Assembly: GCA_001302725.1 (NCBI GenBank)
Contig: LIZU01000110.1
Coordinates: forward strand, 1 to 5,456
Reading direction: 5' to 3'
Origin: a candidate division Zixibacteria bacterium DG_27
Lineage (GTDB): Bacteria > Zixibacteria > MSB-5A5 > DG-27
DNA: 5,456 nucleotides
Position numbers and translations under genes: made by a program. The notes under the pieces were generated by a model that saw nothing but the letters and a program-made list of their open reading frames with translations, was not told where the DNA came from and searched no databases. Each line of letters begins with the position of its first letter. Position 1 is the first letter of the stretch. This document shows positions 1-5,349 of the stretch, one piece after another.

Positions 1-389
1 GGGCTTGGGCAAAGAATACCGGGATATTCGATGGCGTGATTATGGGATCCCTCTTTGAGCGCAACCCAGACCTGAGACCCCTGTGGGAGCGAATCATCAG
101 GAGAAATGAAGCTAAGAATTTGGCCACGGTTTTAGAGTTGAAGACGCAGAATAAACCCCTGAATTGGCGTTCTCTGTTGGGTGCGATAGAAGCTCCGACT
201 TTGATTGTCGCCGGCGAGAGAGGTCACTCCTTTGTTGATGCCTCCCGGAATCTCTCCCGAAGAATCCCGAATTCCAAGCTGATGATTATGAAGGATAGCG
301 GACATATGTTGACTCTGGAAGATCCCAAGCGGTTTGCCGATATTTTGGCAGATTTCTTCGATGACGTAGGTCAAGTTGTCCCAACCTGA
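1..389 (+). CDS. alpha/beta hydrolase, C-terminal part (5' end outside window)
   Basis: The reading frame is open from the window edge (first whole codon at 3) to TGA at 387-389, so the N-terminal part with the nucleophile elbow is missing. The visible 128 residues look like the cap and last third of an alpha/beta-hydrolase fold. The strand APTLIVAGERG is followed by a helix rich in Ser and Arg (DASRNLSRRIPNSK) and then by MIMKDSGHMLTLEDP, where the His codon at 303-305 is the expected catalytic histidine. A final helix (RFADILADFF) follows. The usual acid in a GE-x-D motif after the strand is replaced here (GERG), so the triad acid is not evident. The last codons, from 366, and the stop lie inside a REP-like repeat, giving the tail VGQVVPT. 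A GTG at 36 and an ATG at 42 are internal codons, not likely starts. The substrate cannot be told. Confidence 0.8.
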   Translation, partial: AWAKNTGIFDGVIMGSLFERNPDLRPLWERIIRRNEAKNLATVLELKTQNKPLNWRSLLGAIEAPTLIVAGERGHSFVDASRNLSRRIPNSKLMIMKDSGHMLTLEDPKRFADILADFFDDVGQVVPT

Positions 390-423
390 CACTAATATCC
401 CAGGTTGAGACAACCTGGGCTAC
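366..423. repeat. Inverted pair of REP-like palindromes (copy A)
   Basis: Two REP-like units face each other. The forward unit is GTAG (366-369), arm GTCAAGTTG (370-378), loop TCC and arm CAACCTGAC (382-390), with one A-C mismatch. After an 8-nt spacer (391-398), the reverse unit is arm CCCAGGTTG (399-407), loop AGA, arm CAACCTGGG (411-419) and CTAC (420-423), the complement of GTAG. The layout resembles a BIME (bacterial interspersed mosaic element) in enterobacteria. It covers the stop codon of the upstream hydrolase, and its hairpins could protect or end that mRNA, though no T-run follows. The 61 nt from 424 to 484 show no gene or clear site. Confidence 0.9.
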
Positions 424-484
424 GTGTGGATTGGACGTGTGCAAGGGAAACAAGTCAAATGATATGATGACCTCTTCCATGAGC

Positions 485-571
485 CCGTAGGTCAGGTCGT
501 CCCAACCCGATGGCCGTAGGTGGGTCGTCTTAACCCGATGGCCGTAGGTCGGGTTGTCTCAACCCGACAGG
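485..571 (+). repeat. Three tandem REP-like units upstream of the transposase gene
   Basis: Three head-to-tail units of 29, 28 and 30 nt (485-513, 514-541, 542-571) each begin CCGTAGGT and contain AACCCGA. The third, nearest the transposase gene, is a perfect hairpin: GTAG (544-547), arm GTCGGGTTG (548-556), loop TCT, arm CAACCCGAC (560-568). The first has two mismatches and one G-T wobble in the stem. The second has a deletion in its left arm and keeps only a short GGGT/ACCC core. The array therefore looks like a decaying tandem series with the intact copy next to the gene. It ends about 13 nt before the ATG, so a hairpin lies in the 5' leader and could affect translation of the transposase. 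Confidence 0.85.
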
Positions 572-584
572 ATTGGCGTTTTTC

Positions 585-1055
585 ATGGGGAAATTCCACA
601 GATTCTATGTACCTGAAGCAATCTATTTTGTGACCTCCAAAACTCACGGGAACAGAAAATTCTTTGCGAATAAGAGAAGCGCCCCGATTTTGCTAAACTG
701 CATAGATAATTTTCGCAAAGAGGGAAGATACCTGCTTCTTGCATTTGTAATAATGCCTGACCATCTGCATATTATATTGAAGCCCAATGCAAAGGAAAAT
801 ATATCTAAGATTATGCACAGCATTAAGCGAGGAAGTTCACGTCTGATAAATCAAATGTTGAACCGAAACGGTCCGCTCTGGCAAAGTGGTTTCTACGAAC
901 AGATAATTAGAAATGAAAAAGAGTTTTGGGAAAAGGTGAATTATATTTATAATAACCCTCTCAAGGCTGGATTGGTCGAATCTCCCGAGGATTATCCCTA
1001 TTCATCGGCCAATCCGAAGGTAGAGACCGATTTGGAGGAATTTCTGTCTCCGTGA
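585..1055 (+). CDS. REP-associated tyrosine transposase (RAYT, Y1/HUH family)
   Basis: This 156-residue protein has the length and motif order of the IS200-like Y1 transposase domain found alone in RAYTs (COG1943 type). It begins with the typical RFYVPEAIYFVTS strand. The metal-binding HUH motif is PDHLHIIL (His60, His62). LWQSGFYEQIIR (residues 98-109) is the conserved Trp-Gln block. YIYNNPLKAGLV follows, with Tyr120 the likely catalytic nucleophile aligned to the Tyr of YI-x-x-NP in known RAYTs. Family members nick single-stranded DNA at hairpin repeats. ATG at 585 is chosen because the protein starts there without extra residues and AGGA (569-572) lies 12 nt upstream. An in-frame TTG at 573 abuts that AGGA and is less likely. 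The gene is visibly richer in A+T than alaS (15 of 60 bases are G or C at 901-960). It is framed by its probable target repeats and appears intact. Confidence 0.92.
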   Translation: MGKFHRFYVPEAIYFVTSKTHGNRKFFANKRSAPILLNCIDNFRKEGRYLLLAFVIMPDHLHIILKPNAKENISKIMHSIKRGSSRLINQMLNRNGPLWQSGFYEQIIRNEKEFWEKVNYIYNNPLKAGLVESPEDYPYSSANPKVETDLEEFLSP

Positions 1056-1086
1056 TGTCATGACTCTGTTGCCCAAACACCCCCCC

Positions 1087-1144
1087 GTAGGTCAGGTTGT
1101 CCCAACCTGACATTAATGTCCCAGGTTGAGACAACCTGGGCTAC
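1087..1144. repeat. Inverted pair of REP-like palindromes (copy B)
   Basis: The forward unit is a perfect hairpin: GTAG (1087-1090), arm GTCAGGTTG (1091-1099), loop TCC, arm CAACCTGAC (1103-1111). After the spacer ATTAATGT (1112-1119), the reverse unit has arm CCCAGGTTG (1120-1128), loop AGA, arm CAACCTGGG (1132-1140) and CTAC (1141-1144). It differs from copy A only at 1095, 1113 and 1118. Outside the pair, similarity continues for about five bases on the right (GTGTG in A, ATGTG in B). It lies between the transposase stop and the alaS start, so it can act as the 3' end of one transcript and sit in the leader of the next. Confidence 0.92.
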
Positions 1145-1159
1145 ATGTGAAACGTAGAT

Positions 1160-3874
1160 ATGATTACCTCTAAGGAAATCCGCCAGAAATTCCTTGATTT
1201 TTTCGCCGCGTATGACCACAGGGTCGTTCCCAGTTCCTCCCTCATTCCGGTGGATGATCCCACCCTGCTTTTCACCAACGCCGGGATGAATCAGTTTAAG
1301 GATGTCTTTCTGGGCAAGGAGAAACGGAACTACAAGCGGGCCGCCTCCTCCCAGAAATGTATGCGTGCCGGCGGCAAGCACAACGACCTCGAGATTGTGG
1401 GACAAACCACACGCCATCAGACTTTCTTCGAGATGCTGGGTAACTTCTCCTTCGGGGATTATTTCAAAGAGGAAGCGATTGACTATGCCTGGGAGTTTGT
1501 CACCAAGGTTCTGGGAATTCCGAAAGACCGACTCTACGCCACCGTCTATGAGGACGACGATGAGGCTTTCGAGATCTGGAGAAAGATTGATCCGGCCTTG
1601 AAGGGTCGTGTCTTGCGCTTCGGAGAGAAAGACAACTTCTGGTCGATGGGCGATGTCGGCCCCTGTGGTCCCTGCTCGGAAATCCACTACGACCAGGGAG
1701 AGGAGTTCAGCTGCGGCCCTGGCTGCAAAGGAATCGAATGCGACTGCGACAGATTCAGCGAGCTGTGGAATCTGGTCTTTATGCAGTTCAATCGCGATGA
1801 AAGCGGTAAGATGACCCCACTGCCGAAACCCTCCGTCGATACCGGCGCTGGCCTGGAGAGGTTCTGCGCGGTGATGCAGGGTGTCCATTCCAATTATGAC
1901 ACGGATTTGCTAAAGCCTCTGGTCGAGAAGGTGGTGGAGATCTCCGGCAAGCAATATTCCCCAGGTGCAGAGGGGATGGCCCACCGGGTGATTGCCGATC
2001 ACATACGGGCGCTATCATTCTGTATTGCTGACGGTGGCATGCCCTCAAATGAGGGACGGGGTTACGTTCTGAGGCGGATTCTCCGTAGAGCCTCTTACAA
2101 CGGTCGTCTCTTGGAGATCCATCGGCCGTTTATGTCCGAGTTGCTCGACACTCTGGAAAACAGCATGGCGGATGTCTATCCGGAGCTGAAGGGGAAAAGG
2201 AAAATCATTGAAAACGTCCTCAATGCTGAAGAGGAGAGCTTCGAACGCACCCTCGACACCGGCCTGGAGCTTTTCGAAGACATAGCGAAGAAACTCGAGA
2301 AATCTGGTAAGAAAGTCATTCCCGGAAAGGAGGCCTTCAAGCTCTATGATACCTATGGTTTCCCGCTCGACCTGACGCAGATAATGGCAGGCAAGAGAGG
2401 GATGTCCGTTGATGTCCGTGGCTTTGAGGCTGAACTAGCAGTGCAACGTGAACGCTCCAAGGCTGCCGCTACTGGTTTTCTGACACATGAAGAGAAAGCG
2501 TTGTACGAGACCTTCTCAAAATATCCCGCACGTGAGAGAACGGATTTCACATATGACTCGCTTGAGGTGAGGACATACCTCGGAGACCACACTTATGTCA
2601 ACATTGCTGAAAGCGAGACACAAGTGATGCTTGACACAACGCCGTTCTACGCCGAGGCTGGAGGACAGGTCGGGGACGTTGGCGAAATCGAAGACGAAAG
2701 CGGCGAGTGGAAGATAGAAGTAAGCAGGCTCCAGAAGATAGGCAACATCACTGTCCACCTCGGGAAGCTCCTGAAAAATACCTCTACGGTCCCCGCGAGT
2801 TTCCATGCTCGTGCGCCAGTCATAGCAAGGGTCGATATCCAGCGACGGCTATCCATAATGCGCAACCACACCGCTACCCACCTCTTGCATCGCGCTTTGA
2901 AGAAGGTTTTGGGCGAGCACGTTAATCAGTCCGGCTCTTTGGTTGCTCCGGATAGATTTCGCTTCGATTTCACCTATTTCAAGGCGTTAACGCCTGAGGA
3001 GCTGTTGGAAATTGAAAAGGACGTCAACAAAAAGATATTGGAAAATCTGTCCGTGAGGCCTGAATCTGAAGTTCCCTTCGAAGAGGCTAAAAAGAAAGGT
3101 GCGGTGGCTTTATTCGGTGAGAAATACGGCGACAAGGTTCGGGTTGTAAGGATAGAAGCGAAAGATTCCACTCCTGAGGATCCCAAGTATTACAGCCAGG
3201 AGCTATGTGGTGGAACACATGTGAACTCCACCGGCGAGATCGGACAGTTCCGCATCGTCTCGGAATCCGCCATTGCCGCCGGAATTAGGAGAATCGAGGC
3301 CGTAACCGGTATGGGAGCATTCGAGTTGATGGATAAAGAGAGGAATCTCCTGAGTAATCTCTCGAAGGCGCTCAAGGCCCCGACGGAGGAGATTGAAGCC
3401 AGAGCGGAGAAACTCCTGGATGAGAAGAAGAGACTGGAGAAGGAGCTAGGAAGGCACAAGGCGGGGTCTTACAGGAGTGAAGCTGAGAAGCTAGTGCACA
3501 AAGCCAAGGTCGTTGAAGGAACAGGGTCGAGAGTTGGCTTCGAAGAAGTCAAGAAGAATAGCCGGGAAGAGCTGCTCTCCCTGGCTGACGCTGTGCGTGA
3601 AATGTTGACCTCTGGAGTAACGACACTAGCTAGCGACATCGGAGGGAATATAGCCTTAGTTACGGTTGTGACCGACGATTTGATCAAAAAAGGAGTGAAG
3701 GCCGGAGAGATCATCAAAGAGGGTGCTAAGGCTGGCGGAGGTTCTGGTGGAGGGAAGTCACATCTTGCCCAGGCAGGTTTTAAGGACCGCAGAAAGCTGC
3801 CAACGGTGAGGAAAGTGACACTTACTATAAGCAAGCACCAGATCATTGAATGTGGAAAGGGTGGGGGCTCTTAG
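1160..3874 (+). CDS. alaS: Alanine--tRNA ligase
   Basis: This cytoplasmic class II synthetase charges tRNA-Ala with alanine and clears mischarged Ser/Gly. It has 904 residues, against 876 in E. coli. The N-terminal SSSLIPVDDPTLLFTNAGMNQFK block is diagnostic of AlaRS. Motif 2 is RHQTFFE (Arg85 to Glu91) and motif 3 is GAGLERF (229-235, Arg234). A Cys-rich stretch typical of many bacterial AlaRSs precedes SELWNLVFMQF. The editing domain carries the zinc set His570 and His574 (HTATH) plus Cys683 and His687 (CGGTH). A coiled-coil-like segment spans about 728-770, and the C-Ala domain has the Gly-rich GGGSGGGKSHLAQAGF motif from 859. The ATG is fixed because an in-frame TGA lies at 1148-1150 and no other start falls between. 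No Shine-Dalgarno is visible in that gap, and a REP pair ends 15 nt upstream. The last 25-30 residues, ending in GKGGGS, look atypical. Confidence 0.98.
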   Translation: MITSKEIRQKFLDFFAAYDHRVVPSSSLIPVDDPTLLFTNAGMNQFKDVFLGKEKRNYKRAASSQKCMRAGGKHNDLEIVGQTTRHQTFFEMLGNFSFGDYFKEEAIDYAWEFVTKVLGIPKDRLYATVYEDDDEAFEIWRKIDPALKGRVLRFGEKDNFWSMGDVGPCGPCSEIHYDQGEEFSCGPGCKGIECDCDRFSELWNLVFMQFNRDESGKMTPLPKPSVDTGAGLERFCAVMQGVHSNYDTDLLKPLVEKVVEISGKQYSPGAEGMAHRVIADHIRALSFCIADGGMPSNEGRGYVLRRILRRASYNGRLLEIHRPFMSELLDTLENSMADVYPELKGKRKIIENVLNAEEESFERTLDTGLELFEDIAKKLEKSGKKVIPGKEAFKLYDTYGFPLDLTQIMAGKRGMSVDVRGFEAELAVQRERSKAAATGFLTHEEKALYETFSKYPARERTDFTYDSLEVRTYLGDHTYVNIAESETQVMLDTTPFYAEAGGQVGDVGEIEDESGEWKIEVSRLQKIGNITVHLGKLLKNTSTVPASFHARAPVIARVDIQRRLSIMRNHTATHLLHRALKKVLGEHVNQSGSLVAPDRFRFDFTYFKALTPEELLEIEKDVNKKILENLSVRPESEVPFEEAKKKGAVALFGEKYGDKVRVVRIEAKDSTPEDPKYYSQELCGGTHVNSTGEIGQFRIVSESAIAAGIRRIEAVTGMGAFELMDKERNLLSNLSKALKAPTEEIEARAEKLLDEKKRLEKELGRHKAGSYRSEAEKLVHKAKVVEGTGSRVGFEEVKKNSREELLSLADAVREMLTSGVTTLASDIGGNIALVTVVTDDLIKKGVKAGEIIKEGAKAGGGSGGGKSHLAQAGFKDRRKLPTVRKVTLTISKHQIIECGKGGGS

Positions 3875-3886
3875 ATTGCCTCCACC
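3860..3886 (+). other. Hairpin enclosing the alaS stop codon (possible 3'-end structure)
   Basis: Arms GGTGGGGGC (3860-3868) and GCCTCCACC (3878-3886) can form a 9-bp stem with one G-T wobble and a 9-nt loop that contains the TAG stop. It is GC-rich but is followed by GGTCGGCCCC rather than a T-run, so it does not meet the usual criteria for an intrinsic terminator. It may mark or protect the alaS mRNA end, or may be chance in a Gly-rich coding tail. Confidence 0.35.
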
Positions 3887-3918
3887 GGTCGGCCCCAGCT
3901 GATAGACGCTGAATTAGG

Positions 3919-3946
3919 TTGCGTACGGCTGAAATTCTTGTAAATT
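3919..3946 (+). promoter_or_regulatory. Weak sigma70-like promoter candidate before the lipid-synthase gene
   Basis: The 115-nt gap after alaS contains TTGCGT (3919-3924) and, 16 nt later, TAAATT (3941-3946), about 44 nt before the ATG at 3990. Matches to the -35 and -10 consensus are partial and promoter rules in this lineage are unknown, so this is only a candidate. No operator-like palindrome or riboswitch was seen in the gap. Confidence 0.2.
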
Positions 3947-3977
3947 GCCACATCAAAGGATTCTTGCAGAGTCTCTC

Positions 3978-3986
3978 AGGGGAGGG
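3978..3986 (+). promoter_or_regulatory. Strong ribosome binding site that fixes the GGGPS-family start
   Basis: AGGGGAGGG, with core GGAGG at 3981-3985, lies 4 nt before ATG 3990. This decides the start in favour of 3990 over the in-frame TTG at 3945, which has no such site. It is the only strong Shine-Dalgarno sequence at a gene start in the window. Confidence 0.8.
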
Positions 3987-3989
3987 AAA

Positions 3990-4736
3990 ATGAAGCTTTT
4001 CAATCATCTTCAAAAAATCTTAAGCAGGCGAGGTGCTGGCTTTTTCGTCCTTCTCGACCCCGACAGAGCCTCCACCAGAAAGCTGGCCTCAAGCGCCGCC
4101 AGTGCCATTGAAGCTGGCGCCGATGGAATCTTGGTCGGCTCCTCAATACTTCTGACTGACAATTTCGATCGGGGGGTCAAAACCATAAAGAAAGCTGTCG
4201 GAGAAACCCCAGTCATCATCTTCCCCGGAAACGTCAATATGGTCTCTCGGTATGCCGACGGGATCCTGTTTCTCTCCCTGGTGTCGGGAAGGAATTCCAA
4301 TCTCCTAATCGGCGAACATGTCAAGGCCGCCCCCCTTATCAGGAAGTATGGAATTGAGGCCATCCCAACCGGCTATCTCATCTTCGATTCCGGTAAGATG
4401 ACCTCGGTCCTTTATATGTCCAACTCCCTCCCCATCCCCAGTGATAAGCCGGATATCGCCTGCGCTCATGCCCTGGCTGCTGAGTATCTGGGGATGAAGA
4501 TGCTTTTCACCGATGCCGGGAGTGGCGCCGATAGCCCGGTGCCGGACGAGGTAATCGGAGCGATCCGGGATTATGTCTCCTTACCCATCATCGTTGGAGG
4601 AGGGATAAAGCAACCGGCGGTGGCACAAGAGAAGGTCAGAGCCGGAGCCTCCTTCGTGGTCATTGGTGATGTCTTGGAGAAGAGAGGAAGTCAAAAGCTT
4701 GCAAGAGAGTTCGCAGATGCCATCCACAGGAAATAG
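3990..4736 (+). CDS. Geranylgeranylglyceryl phosphate synthase family protein (GGGPS/PcrB-like)
   Basis: The family joins a prenyl diphosphate to sn-glycerol-1-phosphate, the first ether bond of archaeal-type lipids. PcrB of Bacillales uses heptaprenyl diphosphate. The 248-residue protein fits a single TIM barrel of the family's usual size. Visible motifs in order are LLDPDR (21-26, Asp23 a likely metal ligand), DGILVGSS (45-52), FPGN (78-81), SGRN (99-102), PTGYLIFDSGK (126-136), DAGSGA (175-180) and VGGGIK (202-207). The last two are phosphate-binding loops, and the position before AGSGA holds Asp. The YLIFDSGKMTSV and PIPSDKPDIA blocks favour the group II (archaeal plus FCB-type bacterial) branch over short PcrB, by recall of family patterns. 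It overlaps gmhA by 20 nt. The prenyl chain length cannot be read from sequence alone. A related (beta/alpha)8 prenyltransferase or HisA/TrpC-like barrel is much less likely. Confidence 0.9.
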   Translation: MKLFNHLQKILSRRGAGFFVLLDPDRASTRKLASSAASAIEAGADGILVGSSILLTDNFDRGVKTIKKAVGETPVIIFPGNVNMVSRYADGILFLSLVSGRNSNLLIGEHVKAAPLIRKYGIEAIPTGYLIFDSGKMTSVLYMSNSLPIPSDKPDIACAHALAAEYLGMKMLFTDAGSGADSPVPDEVIGAIRDYVSLPIIVGGGIKQPAVAQEKVRAGASFVVIGDVLEKRGSQKLAREFADAIHRK

Positions 4737-5349
4737 GGCCACCGAAACGCAAATATCAGCCAAAGAGCAAAGCCTCAAACTGATAGCAGACTGGCTCTCC
4801 GAAGGTGCGGAGCTGAAGCTGAAGATCAAAGAGAGCTTGAGCGAGGCCATGGTTGAAGCTGCAGAGAAGGTTGCCGCCGCCATCAAGGGGGGGAACAAAA
4901 TCCTCTTCTGCGGCAACGGCGGCTCCGCGGCGGACTGTCAGCATCTGGCGACGGAGTTCGTGGTCAGGCTCAAGGCCGGCGACGATCGGGAGGCTTATCC
5001 CGCCATTGCCTTGACCACCGACAGCAGTCTGCTTACTGCCTCAGCCAACGATTTCGGGTTCGAGAACATCTTCGTGCGCCAGATCGAGGCCATCGGCAGA
5101 AAGGGAGATATTCTCATCGCCATCTCCACCTCCGGCAACTCCGAGAATATCGTAAGAGCCACCGAGCTGGCGAAGAAAAGTGGCATTGAAGTGATAGGTC
5201 TTCTGGGCCAATCCGGGGGCAGGCTTCTGCCGTTGGTGAATCTTCCCCTACTGGTTCCGTCTTATGAAGTCACCCGCATTCAGGAAGCGCACATAACCTT
5301 AGGACATATAATCTGCGAGCTTGTCGAGAAGATTATCTCCGAGAGATAA
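4717..5349 (+). CDS. gmhA: Phosphoheptose isomerase (sedoheptulose-7-phosphate isomerase, SIS domain)
   Basis: This cytoplasmic enzyme converts sedoheptulose 7-phosphate to D-glycero-D-manno-heptose 7-phosphate, the first step to ADP- or GDP-heptose for LPS or other surface glycans. From ATG 4717 it has 210 residues, against 192 in E. coli. The extra length is an N-terminal lead. CGNGGSAADCQHLATEF (65-81) gives the phosphate loop and His76/Glu80. ANDFGFENIFVRQIEA (110-125) is a GmhA hallmark, and ISTSGNS (136-142) is the second SIS phosphate loop. RIQEAHITLGHI gives Gln189 and His197. These four residues match the zinc/catalytic set His61, Glu65, Gln172 and His180 of E. coli GmhA, which favours GmhA over the related DnaA-binding DiaA. 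The start overlaps the upstream gene by 20 nt with only a weak AAGAGAG (4703-4709) ahead, which suggests translational coupling. An in-frame TTG at 4663 would overlap by 74 nt and is less likely. Confidence 0.93.
   Translation: MPSTGNRATETQISAKEQSLKLIADWLSEGAELKLKIKESLSEAMVEAAEKVAAAIKGGNKILFCGNGGSAADCQHLATEFVVRLKAGDDREAYPAIALTTDSSLLTASANDFGFENIFVRQIEAIGRKGDILIAISTSGNSENIVRATELAKKSGIEVIGLLGQSGGRLLPLVNLPLLVPSYEVTRIQEAHITLGHIICELVEKIISER

Larger units (their letters stand above)
366..1144. mobile_element. REP/RAYT module (REPtron-like): transposase gene with flanking REP arrays
   Basis: A single-domain HUH/Y1 transposase gene is bordered on both sides by GTAG-footed hairpins: an inverted pair, three tandem units, the gene, then a second inverted pair. 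The outer pairs are the same length (58 nt) and match at 55 of 58 positions. In Escherichia coli and Pseudomonas, RAYT genes sit in the same arrangement, and TnpA-REP recognises the GTAG foot plus hairpin of its own REPs. By analogy these repeats are the likely substrates of the adjacent enzyme. Whether the whole unit moves, or only the repeats spread, cannot be told from one copy. No target-site duplication is evident at the outer edges. Confidence 0.7.

Noticed and set aside
366..423. REP pair as a classic intrinsic terminator
   Set aside because: The hairpins are strong but no T-run follows either one. A role in mRNA end protection is possible but unproven.
485..571. Tandem units taken as a short CRISPR array
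   Set aside because: The units abut with no unique spacers, and each is itself a hairpin with a GTAG foot. No cas genes are present.
573..584. TTG 573 as transposase start
   Set aside because: The AGGA at 569-572 directly abuts it, leaving no room for an SD spacing. ATG 585 fits the family N-terminus.
585..1055. Transposase read as a complete IS200/IS605 insertion sequence
   Set aside because: No tnpB is present and no paired subterminal left/right ends were seen. The protein is of the single-copy RAYT type and is surrounded by REP units instead.
1076..1086. C-rich run before repeat copy B
   Set aside because: It is short and has no symmetry or partner. The C-run near 5375 is unrelated and lies in coding sequence.
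1087..1159. T-box or other tRNA-sensing leader before alaS
   Set aside because: The only structure is the REP pair. There is no T-box consensus, no specifier loop and no terminator/antiterminator pair in the short leader.
1058..1888. Long open frame on the - strand (276 codons)
   Set aside because: It lies antisense to alaS, whose frame has unmistakable class II motifs, and it runs into the REP pair. It shows no recognisable domain.
3469..3846. 125-codon - strand frame over the end of alaS
   Set aside because: It is antisense to the AlaRS coiled-coil and C-Ala coding region. Its composition is that expected of a shadow frame.
3945..3989. TTG 3945 as start of the GGGPS-family gene
   Set aside because: A strong AGGGGAGGG site immediately precedes ATG 3990, and the upstream residues do not resemble the family.
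4663..4716. TTG 4663 as gmhA start
   Set aside because: It would create a 74-nt overlap with the preceding gene and an N-terminal extension foreign to GmhA. ATG 4717 gives a better length.
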